From Streptomyces sp. NRRL F-5123 (lineage in GTDB: Bacteria > Actinomycetota > Actinomycetes > Streptomycetales > Streptomycetaceae), in contig NZ_JOHY01000002.1 in NCBI RefSeq assembly GCF_000721495.1, forward strand, positions 1 through 64,000: a DNA stretch of 64,000 bases, written 5' to 3'. Positions 15,878 to 25,367 of this stretch are shown piece after piece. Under the pieces are notes generated by a model that was given only the letters and a program-made list of their open reading frames with translations, had not been told where the DNA came from and did no database searches. The translations under genes were made by a program, and so were the position numbers. How positions within the stretch are numbered: position 1 is the first letter of the stretch; each line of letters opens with the position of its first letter.

Positions 15878-17691
15878 CGCTTGCGGTAGCACATCGTGTA
15901 GGCGAGCGACGGGTAGTCGTTGGGCTTCCAGGTGGTCCACGCGTCGTTGCCGCAGAAGGTCTTGGCGTTGTACTTGCCCGTGCGCCCGGTGACGATGACG
16001 TTCGCGGCCGAGCACGACACGGACTTCATGTGCGGCTGCGCGTACGTACCGGTGAACTTCAGGCACTCGTTGAGCACCGCGTGCCCGGCGTCGTCCGGGT
16101 AGACCATCGACAGGCACAGCGTGACGTCGAGGTCGGCGCGGCCGGAGATGCCGAAGTGCTCGGACCAGTCGTAGTCGCGCAGGCCCTTGCACTTGGCGGA
16201 GCTGGTGGTGCCGGTGTAGCGCGCGAGGACGGTGAACGCGCCGGTCTGGCAGTCGATCTCGTCCCAGTCGCTGGTGGCGCTGCTGCCGTACACGCAGTCG
16301 CCGGAGGAGGCGTGGTAGGCGGTGCCGTGGTCGTACTGGTAGCTCAGGCACAGCACGAGCCCGCGGACGGGGTAGCTGACGTTCCAGTCGTCGTCGGGAA
16401 CGTTGTCGCAGCTGTGGGTGTCGCTCGTGCCGTGCAGCACGTCCACGGCCTTGAAGGTGCCCGACCCGCACATGGTGGAGGTCAGTTCGGGGTTGGAGGC
16501 GGTGCCGGAGTTGTCGAAGCAGTCGCCCGTCACGGCGTCGGCGACAGGGTCGGCGGAGGGCGAGTCGCTGGGCTCGTCGCTGCCGAAGTCACTGCCGCCG
16601 TCGGAGCTTCCGCCGTCCGAGCTTCCGCCGTCGGAGCTTGTGCTGTCGCTCTCGTCGTCGCTGCTGTCGCCGGGCATGGCCGGCAGCGACGGCAGCCCTG
16701 ACGCGCTCACGGTGGGATCGGCGGAGGAGGACGAGTCGCCGTTCGTGCCGGCGGTCGCCACGCCGATGCCGATCACGAGGACCACGACGGCGATGATCGC
16801 GACCAGCTGGCCGTTCGCCGTACGCCACCAGGGCTGGTTCGCGGGTGTCGGCGCCGGAGGTATGCCCCCGCCGGGCGGCGGCGGGAAGCCGCCCGCGGCG
16901 AACCCGGGCGGCGGTCCCGGCGGCATGCCCGCACCGGCGGCCGGGCCGAAGCCGGGCGGCGGCGCCATGGCGGGCGGCGCGGCGGCGTTCAGCCGCTCGA
17001 CGACGGTGTCGAGGCCGGGACCTGAGGCCTGCGCGGCCAGGCAGTCGGCGACGATCGAGGCCAGGACCGGGTCGGCGACTTGCGGGGCGGGCTGCTGCCA
17101 GCCGCCGCCCGCGGGGGCCGGCCGCCCGGTCGCGGCGAAGTGCAGCACCCGGCCGAGGGCCTGCACGGCGTCGGCGTCGGAGGGCACGGCGGCCATCGTG
17201 CTCCCCGGGCCGACCATGGGCTGGGTGATCCCGAAGTGCGTCAGCCGCGGGCCCTCGGGCGTCAGGAGCACCTGCGAGGGTTCGATTCCGGTGAGCTTGG
17301 CGCCCGCGGCCTGCACCGCGCGCAGCGCGTGCGCGAGGGCGAGGCCCACCTCCCGTACGGCGGCGGGCGGCAGCGGACCGCTGCCTGCGACGGAGGCGAG
17401 GGTCGGGGCGTCGGCGCTGCCGGTCGCGACCCACGGGACGTCGCTCTCGGTGTCGGCGGCGACGGGCGCGAGCGACGGGCCGGTGATGCGGCGGGCGCTC
17501 TCGACGTCGCGGCGGAACTGCTCGCGGTATTGCGGGTCGCCCGCGAGCCGGGCGTGCAGCACCGTCACCGTCGTCAGCCGCCCGTCCGGGCCGCGCCCGG
17601 CGAAGACCTGCCCGAGCCCGCTCGTGCCGAGCCTGCCCACCAGCTGATACGTACCGACCTGGGCCGGGTCGCCCGCCTTGAGCGGTTCCAT
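15874..17691 (-). CDS. Transmembrane pseudokinase with Cys-rich extracellular LppU-like domain
   Basis: A 605-residue protein. Residues about 12-260 follow the Ser/Thr-kinase fold with an intact glycine loop (YQLVGRLGTSGLGQVF). The catalytic Lys of VAVK is replaced (TTVTVLHARL), the HRDxKxxN loop reads KLTGIEPSQVLL, and DFG reads THFG. All three catalytic residues are lost, so it is a pseudokinase. A Pro/Gly-rich linker (about 265-310) and one transmembrane helix (about 320-342, LVAIIAVVVLVIGIGVATAG) follow. An Asp/Ser/Gly-rich stalk with SSDGG repeats leads to an extracellular part of about 210 residues with about ten cysteines (GDCFD, TSTMCGSG, GDCVYG, TCxG...), resembling LppU-like modules. 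The chain could pass an outside signal to a true kinase or act as a scaffold; that is inference. Confidence 0.85.
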   Translation of the reverse strand: MEPLKAGDPAQVGTYQLVGRLGTSGLGQVFAGRGPDGRLTTVTVLHARLAGDPQYREQFRRDVESARRITGPSLAPVAADTESDVPWVATGSADAPTLASVAGSGPLPPAAVREVGLALAHALRAVQAAGAKLTGIEPSQVLLTPEGPRLTHFGITQPMVGPGSTMAAVPSDADAVQALGRVLHFAATGRPAPAGGGWQQPAPQVADPVLASIVADCLAAQASGPGLDTVVERLNAAAPPAMAPPPGFGPAAGAGMPPGPPPGFAAGGFPPPPGGGIPPAPTPANQPWWRTANGQLVAIIAVVVLVIGIGVATAGTNGDSSSSADPTVSASGLPSLPAMPGDSSDDESDSTSSDGGSSDGGSSDGGSDFGSDEPSDSPSADPVADAVTGDCFDNSGTASNPELTSTMCGSGTFKAVDVLHGTSDTHSCDNVPDDDWNVSYPVRGLVLCLSYQYDHGTAYHASSGDCVYGSSATSDWDEIDCQTGAFTVLARYTGTTSSAKCKGLRDYDWSEHFGISGRADLDVTLCLSMVYPDDAGHAVLNECLKFTGTYAQPHMKSVSCSAANVIVTGRTGKYNAKTFCGNDAWTTWKPNDYPSLAYTMCYRKR

Positions 17692-18149
17692 CGCGTCTTC
17701 CCCCGTAGTTGGTTCATGGCGCCGCGGCCGGCGCTCCTACCGCGCCCCGCACGCCTGGTCCGGCGACTGCCGGTGCGCCTGCCGGAGTCCGCCCGGCGCG
17801 CCACCGGAGGTGGACACTGTGGCATTGACGGCCACGCGCGCGCCACTGCCCTGCCGCCCCGTACCAGGGCCGTACCGCTGCTGTGCCACGGCCGCGACAC
17901 CGCCGGGACGGCGCCGCGACACCGCCGTGCTGTTGCCGTACCCGTTGCCGTGGTGCTGCCGCACCTGCCGCCGTACCCGTTGCCGCGCTGCTGCCGCACC
18001 TGCCGCCGTACCCGGTGCCGTACTCCGGACGGCGCTCCCGCGTGGCCGGGCGCGTGGGCCTGGCGTGTAGTGGGCTGTGTGCGGCCCCGCCCCCGCGCCC
18101 GCCGTACAACCCCCCACACACACCGTCACGACCGCCCGGAGGAAAAGCC
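17692..18149. other. Spacer with 35-bp tandem repeat
   Basis: This 458-bp divergent spacer has no convincing gene. A 35-bp unit beginning CCGTACCCGTTGCCG occurs twice in full (17936-17970 and 17971-18005) and then in part (from 18006). Each unit can form CCGTAC/GTACGG-like pairings. The lipoprotein gene's ribosome site (GGAGGAAAA) closes the region. Confidence 0.6.
17936..18020. repeat. 35-bp tandem repeat
   Basis: Two near-identical 35-bp units, with one dinucleotide change, and a partial third. The unit is not a multiple of three and is not in a gene. Confidence 0.75.
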
Positions 18150-18698
18150 GTGAGGCATCACGCCACCGCCACGACCGCCGTCGTCGCCCTGCTCGCCGCC
18201 ACCGCGACCGCCTGCTCCGGCGGCAGCAGCACCAGCGGCAGCCATGACACCGGGACCGCCGCCACCGTGACCGCGAGCCCCGCGGGGCAGGCGGCGCAGT
18301 CCACGCCCGCGACGGTCACCACCAAGGACGTCTCGCCGTTCGGCAAGATCCTGGTCGGCGGCGCCAAGAACCGGACGCTCTACCTCTTCCTCGCCGACAA
18401 GAAGAACCAGTCGACCTGCACCGGCGCGTGCGCGAAGGTGTGGCCGCCGCTGCTGGTCAACGGCAAGCCGACGGCCTCCGGCGGCGCGGACTCCAAGAAG
18501 CTCGGCACCACGAAGCGTTCGGGCGGCGGCACCCAGGTCACGTACAACGGCCACCCGCTCTACCTCTTCGCCGCCGACACCAGCTCCGGCAACACCCGCG
18601 GCCAGGGCCTGAACAACTTCGGGGCCAAGTGGTACGTACTGGGCACCGACGGCAAGCAGATCACCACGTCCGGCTCGTCGAGCGGCGGTGGCTACTGA
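18150..18698 (+). CDS. Secreted or lipid-anchored protein of COG4315 type
   Basis: A 182-residue exported protein starting at GTG 18150 after GGAGGAAAA. The signal peptide (1-22, hydrophobic TAVVALLAATATAC) ends at a Cys, so it is probably a lipoprotein, though the lipobox is weak (ATAC). The mature part has a Ser/Thr/Gly-rich linker, then two copies of the predicted repeat: FGKILVGGAKNRTLYLFLADKKNQSTCTGACAKVWPPLLV and VTYNGHPLYLFAADTSSGNTRGQGLNNFGAKWYVL. These are the COG4315 secreted-repeat signature, with a TCTGACAxxWPP cysteine pair. Function unknown. It precedes the two propeller-related genes in the same direction. Confidence 0.8.
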   Translation: MRHHATATTAVVALLAATATACSGGSSTSGSHDTGTAATVTASPAGQAAQSTPATVTTKDVSPFGKILVGGAKNRTLYLFLADKKNQSTCTGACAKVWPPLLVNGKPTASGGADSKKLGTTKRSGGGTQVTYNGHPLYLFAADTSSGNTRGQGLNNFGAKWYVLGTDGKQITTSGSSSGGGY

Positions 18699-18807
18699 CA
18701 CGGAAGACACCGAAGACACGGACGTTCCGGCAGTTGACGCCCGGCAATTGACGCCCCGTCGTAGCCTGGGCGGGTAATCGAGGGGTCCGACAGGGGTGGG
18801 GACGGAC

Positions 18808-19398
18808 ATGGCACCGGCGTTGGCCAGAACGCGCTCAGCCGTGCCCGGCGTCGCGGTGATCGCGCCCGCGGCGGGGGGCCGGCTGCGGGTGCGGCACGGC
18901 GACGACGACGGCCACCACGAGCAGATCACCGCGGCGGCGGGCGCGTACCCGACCGCCGCGGGCACCGCACCGCCGGACGCCCCGGCAAAGGTGCTGGTCG
19001 GCACCTCGGGGACGTACGGCTTCACCGGCGCGCTGTCCGTCCCGGAGCAGCACCGGAGCTACCCAGCGGCGAAGGGCACCCGCTTCGGCGGGGCACTCCG
19101 GGCCGGGGACCGCGTCTCCGTCGTGCAGCAGCCCGAGCGGGCCCACGACACGAACGCGGACCCCGTCCCGGCGGACCGCTGCAAGGCGACGCCGCTGGTC
19201 CTCGACGCGCGCACCGGGCAGCGGCTGGGCGCCACCCCGCTGCCGCCGATCCCGATCGGCGGCGGGCTCTCGCCCCAGGTCGCCCGCTCACTCCAGCCCT
19301 GGGACGCCGCCGACGGCGTGGTGAGCGTGGTGAGCGTGGTGTGGGGTACGGACGGGATCGCCCGCCCGTCCGTCGGCGCGGTCGTGCCGGGGCATTGA
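18808..19398 (+). CDS. Secreted paralogue of the next gene lacking the propeller
   Basis: A 196-residue protein. The ATG at 18808 is chosen by homology to the neighbour, since both starts share a GGGGAC...CGGACATGGCA context. Its N-terminus (HGDDDGHHEQITAAAGAYPTAAGTAPPDAPAK...GFTGALSV) aligns with residues about 28-75 of the downstream protein. Its C-terminus (RFGGALRAGDRVSVVQQPER...LVLDARTGQRLGATPLP...DGVVSVVSVVWGTDGIARPS) aligns with the last about 100 residues. The central beta-propeller, about 230 residues, is missing, so this looks like an in-frame internal deletion product of a duplicated gene. The membrane helix at the N-terminus is also weaker than in the paralogue. Confidence 0.7.
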   Translation: MAPALARTRSAVPGVAVIAPAAGGRLRVRHGDDDGHHEQITAAAGAYPTAAGTAPPDAPAKVLVGTSGTYGFTGALSVPEQHRSYPAAKGTRFGGALRAGDRVSVVQQPERAHDTNADPVPADRCKATPLVLDARTGQRLGATPLPPIPIGGGLSPQVARSLQPWDAADGVVSVVSVVWGTDGIARPSVGAVVPGH

Positions 19399-19443
19399 GA
19401 CGGGCCCCGGGGCCGGGGCAGACACCACAGGGGGACAACGGAC

Positions 19444-20745
19444 ATGGCAGGGAACAGGGGCCGCACCGCGGTCGCAGGCGTCGTCGCGGTCGTGGTCGCG
19501 GCGGGCGGGTGGCTGTGGGCGCGGCAGGGCGACGACCACCACGAGACGGTCACCACGGCGGCGGGCGCGTACCCGGCCGCCTTCGGCAGCGCGCCACCCG
19601 ACGTGCCGGGCAGGGCGGTACGGCGCACGGCCGACTCGTACGGCGTGACCGGCGCGCTGTCGGTCGACGAGATCGCCGACCGGGATCTGCACCACGACGG
19701 CGTCGAGGCCCACGACCTGCACACCGGCAGGTCCTACTGGCGCTACACGCGCACAGGCGCCGACCTGGACCGCGTCGCGCTCGCCGGGACGGGCGACACG
19801 GTGGCCCTGTGGTGGGACGACGGCCTGATCACCGCCCTCGACGTCCGCACCGGCAAGCCGCGCTGGCGGCACACGCTCACCTACGGCGACCTGCCGGGCG
19901 ACAACGGCGGCATCGCCGACCTGCGGATGACCGGCGACCTGGTGGTGGCGCAGCGCCGCGACGACCTCACGGCCTTCGACGCCGCGACCGGCAGGAAGCG
20001 GTGGACCGCCGAAACGCCGGAGGGCTGCGGCCAGACGTACGGCATGGTGCGGCTCATGGCGAAGACCGTGGTGACGGAGGGCATGTGCGGCAGGACCGGT
20101 GAACCTCAGGTCTTCGGCTTCGACGAGAACAGCGGCGCGCTGCGCTGGAAGCTGGAACAGAAATTCAAGTCCCTGCGGCCGGCCGACGACCACACCCTGA
20201 TCACCAGCCTGTGGACGCACGAGGGCACCGCCGCCACGGTGGACATCTCCGGCGCGAAGCCCGCCGTCACCACCTTCCCGGTACGGCCCGACCAGCCGGC
20301 GGTCGGCGGCGGCGACGGCGTGCTGCTGTGCTCGGACAACAGAACGCAGAACGACGAGCACGAAGGCGCCCTCGTGGCGTTCGGCATCGGCGACCACCGG
20401 CAGCGCTGGACGGCCGGGCCCGCGGAGGGCCTGCGCTTCGGCAGCCCGCTGCTCGTCGGCAACCGCGTCTACGTCGTGCAGCAGCCGTCCCGGGTCGACC
20501 TGGACGACGACCTGAAGCCGCTGCTGGACGGCTACGACGCCCGGCTCGTCGTCCTCGACGCCGGCACCGGGCGGCAGTTGAGCAGCACCCCGCTGCCGCT
20601 GCCGGCGAAGGACACCACCCACCTCGACGTCGGCCCGGACGCGCAGCTCGCACCGCAGCAGGCGACGGGCGGCGTGGTGACCGTCGCGTGGGTGGGCCTC
20701 ACCGGCACCGACGTCGTCAACGACCTGAGCGTCATGGGGCAGTAG
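19444..20745 (+). CDS. PQQ-like beta-propeller secreted/membrane-anchored protein
   Basis: A 433-residue protein. The N-terminal anchor (about 5-24, GRTAVAGVVAVVVAAGGWLWA) is followed by a polar linker and a propeller of PQQ-type blades with tryptophan-docking motifs: HDLHTGRSYWRYTR, ALDVRTGKPRWRHTL, AFDAATGRKRWTAETP, FDENSGALRWKLEQ and GDHRQRWTAGP. This quinoprotein-like fold lacks visible PQQ catalytic ligands, so binding or scaffolding is more likely than dehydrogenase activity. It starts 45 bp after the shorter paralogue and may form an operon with it. Confidence 0.85.
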   Translation: MAGNRGRTAVAGVVAVVVAAGGWLWARQGDDHHETVTTAAGAYPAAFGSAPPDVPGRAVRRTADSYGVTGALSVDEIADRDLHHDGVEAHDLHTGRSYWRYTRTGADLDRVALAGTGDTVALWWDDGLITALDVRTGKPRWRHTLTYGDLPGDNGGIADLRMTGDLVVAQRRDDLTAFDAATGRKRWTAETPEGCGQTYGMVRLMAKTVVTEGMCGRTGEPQVFGFDENSGALRWKLEQKFKSLRPADDHTLITSLWTHEGTAATVDISGAKPAVTTFPVRPDQPAVGGGDGVLLCSDNRTQNDEHEGALVAFGIGDHRQRWTAGPAEGLRFGSPLLVGNRVYVVQQPSRVDLDDDLKPLLDGYDARLVVLDAGTGRQLSSTPLPLPAKDTTHLDVGPDAQLAPQQATGGVVTVAWVGLTGTDVVNDLSVMGQ

Positions 20746-20765
20746 CGGGAGCGGTACGTACACGG

Positions 20766-20801
20766 CGGGGCCCCGCGGTTCGGCCGAACCGCGGGGCCCC
20801 G
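20766..20801. terminator. 36-bp perfect palindrome terminator
   Basis: A perfect 36-bp palindrome without a loop, CGGGGCCCCGCGGTTCGG followed by its reverse complement. It lies between the propeller gene and the convergent katG stop and acts as a bidirectional terminator. Confidence 0.9.
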
Positions 20802-20815
20802 TGGACCAGCAGACC

Positions 20816-23650
<2,835 letters not shown>

Positions 23651-23667
<17 letters not shown>

Positions 23668-24103
23668 TGTGCACGTCGCGGGGGTCGGGGGCGCCCTCGC
23701 CGGTCTCGACGAGCTGCTTGAGGCTCATCAGGAACGTCGCCCACTTGGTGCTGCAGTGGGACATGAACTCCACGGGCTCGCGCCAGCCCTCGTGCCGGAA
23801 GAGCACGATCGTGAAGTCGCCGTCACCGGCCTCGTGGCGCAGCTCCCAGGTGACGGTGGTGCCGATCCACTCCTCGGGGCCGTCCACCACCTCCCAGGCG
23901 ACCCGGCGACCCGGGTCGGACCCGGTGACCTTCATGTCGAAGCCGCCGGTGCTGAAGCGGAAGGCGATGACGCCGCCGACGTCGGTGGAGCCGGTCGTCT
24001 TCTCCGCCCACCAGCCGGACAGGCCGTCGAGCGTGGTGAGGGCCGCGTAAACCTGGTCGGGGGTGGCGTCCTTGACGCCGATGCGGTGCAGGATGTCGGG
24101 CAT
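23651..24103 (-). CDS. AHSA1/SRPBCC-family protein
   Basis: A 150-residue START-like domain protein: HRIGVKDATPDQVYAALTTLDGLSGWWAEKTTGSTDVGGVIAFRF, then WIGTTVTWELR and GWREPVEFMSHCSTKWATFLMSLKQLVETGEG. These are hallmark AHSA1/polyketide-cyclase-like segments with a hydrophobic ligand cavity. Function unknown. The start is 18 bp downstream of the ArsR gene's end, so it is probably the third gene of a minus-strand operon with the AHSA1 and ArsR genes. Its 3' end overlaps the fur gene tail-to-tail. Confidence 0.85.
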
Positions 24104-24121
24104 GGCCGTGCCTTTCGCTCG

Positions 24122-24598
24122 TCAGGGCTGATCGTTGTCGTCCGGTGCGCCGGACGTGTCGTGCGCCTCCTGCGCGTCCTGCTCCTGCGCGTCCTGTTCC
24201 TGGGCTTGCTGCTCCTGTGCGTCCTGCTCCTGTGCGTCCTTCCGGCGCTGGACGGTCTCGGCGATGCGCTGGATACGGCGCAGCCGGCCGTCCCAGGCGG
24301 CGCCGACGCCGGTGAGCTGGGCGACCGCGCGGGCGAGCTGCTCCTCGTCGACGCGGAAGTGCTTCTCGCGGCCCGCGGGGGTGGCGTGCACCAGGCCCAC
24401 CCGGTCCAGGACGGCGAGGTGTTTGGCGACCGCCTGCCGGGTGACGGGCAGCCGCTCGCTGAGGCCGGTCGCCGTCCCGCTGCCCTCGCTGAGCAGCAGG
24501 TCGAGCATGCGGCGTCGGGTCGGGTCGCCGACCGCGGACCAGAGGTCGTCGTCGATGTCCCCGCCGGCGGCAGTGGTGGTCGTGCCGGTTGCCGCCAC
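24122..24598 (-). CDS. ArsR-family regulator with Gln/Glu repeat tail
   Basis: A 158-residue winged-helix regulator. The GTG at 24598 starts two bases after the upstream gene's stop, so translation is coupled. The HTH signature is WSAVGDPTRRRMLDLLLSEGSGTATGLSERLPVTRQAVAKHLAVLDRVGLV. No Cys-based metal site is visible, which matches the ArsR-SRPBCC pairing common in actinomycetes. The C-terminal about 25 residues repeat DAQEQ/QAQEQ in pentapeptides encoded by a 15-bp unit and probably form a coiled coil. It likely represses its operon. Confidence 0.9.
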   Translation of the reverse strand: MAATGTTTTAAGGDIDDDLWSAVGDPTRRRMLDLLLSEGSGTATGLSERLPVTRQAVAKHLAVLDRVGLVHATPAGREKHFRVDEEQLARAVAQLTGVGAAWDGRLRRIQRIAETVQRRKDAQEQDAQEQQAQEQDAQEQDAQEAHDTSGAPDDNDQP

Positions 24599-24600
24599 GA

Positions 24601-25086
24601 CTACACGCCCGCCTGGACCTTGGCGGCGTAGCCGATCAGCCGCGGCAGGTAGTGATCCCAGCCGGAGGAGTGGTCGTTGTAGCGGTCCACGACCTTGGCC
24701 TCGCTCCAGCCGCGCTCCCGGAAGCCGGTCTCGGTCATCCGCAGCAGCGTCGCCCCGTCCCCGGCGGCCTCCAGCGCGAAGACCACCAGATGGGAATTCC
24801 CCCGCCGGGCCGCCTCCCCCTCGGGCTGCGTCCACCGGAAGGAGAACAGCCGCGGCGGCACCGCGTCGACCACGGTGAACTGCACCCAGTCAATCCCGCC
24901 GCCCGCCGCCTTCCCGAAGCCGATCCGCCCGGCCACCCCGGGGATCCCCGGCAGGTCCACCTCGTCCGGCCACCACTCCCGCAGGTGCTCGGGACTGCTC
25001 ACGACGTCGAAGACCACCTCCGGCGACGCCTCGATCCGGATCTCCCGCTCGATCGACCCGTACTCCACCTCTGTCCCCGTCTCCAT
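24601..25086 (-). CDS. AHSA1/SRPBCC-family protein (first gene of the ArsR operon)
   Basis: A 161-residue protein from ATG 25086 with GGGAGG upstream: SIEREIRIEASPEVVFDVVSSPEHLREWWPDEVDLPGIPGVAGRIGF..., VQFTVVDAVPPRLFSFRW and TETGFRERGWSEAKVVDRYNDHSSGWDHYLPRL. This is the standard AHSA1 fold of a streptomycete ArsR-partner protein, with a likely hydrophobic ligand. Two dyads lie just upstream, consistent with ArsR repression. Confidence 0.85.
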   Translation of the reverse strand: METGTEVEYGSIEREIRIEASPEVVFDVVSSPEHLREWWPDEVDLPGIPGVAGRIGFGKAAGGGIDWVQFTVVDAVPPRLFSFRWTQPEGEAARRGNSHLVVFALEAAGDGATLLRMTETGFRERGWSEAKVVDRYNDHSSGWDHYLPRLIGYAAKVQAGV

Positions 25087-25100
25087 GACGGCCACCTCCC

Positions 25101-25160
25101 GCAACGTTCGGTTGCGTATTACGGTAGCGGCCGCCGGTGCGACGCGCAACCAAAGGTTGC
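25101..25160. promoter_or_regulatory. Paired GCAACC...GGTTGC dyads upstream of the ArsR operon
   Basis: GCAAC-gttcg-GTTGC (25101-25115) and GCAACC-aaa-GGTTGC (25146-25160) share the same arms, with centres 45 bp apart. They flank the probable promoter of the minus-strand operon and are the likely ArsR operators. Confidence 0.75.
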
Positions 25161-25367
25161 TTATGTGTCGGCCGGCTGACATCGCCGGGGGCCGGAACCG
25201 CCGCTTGCGGGCCGGGGGTTGGTGGGGCTGGCCCCACCGTGGAGGTGCCGGGCGGCCGGAGTGTGCCGGGAGGGGCGCGACGGGATCGTTGAGGGCAGGT
25301 CGGGGGATGCCGGCCACCGGGCTCGGGGGACGGGTCCGGACGCCACTGCCACGAGGACCGGTCCACG

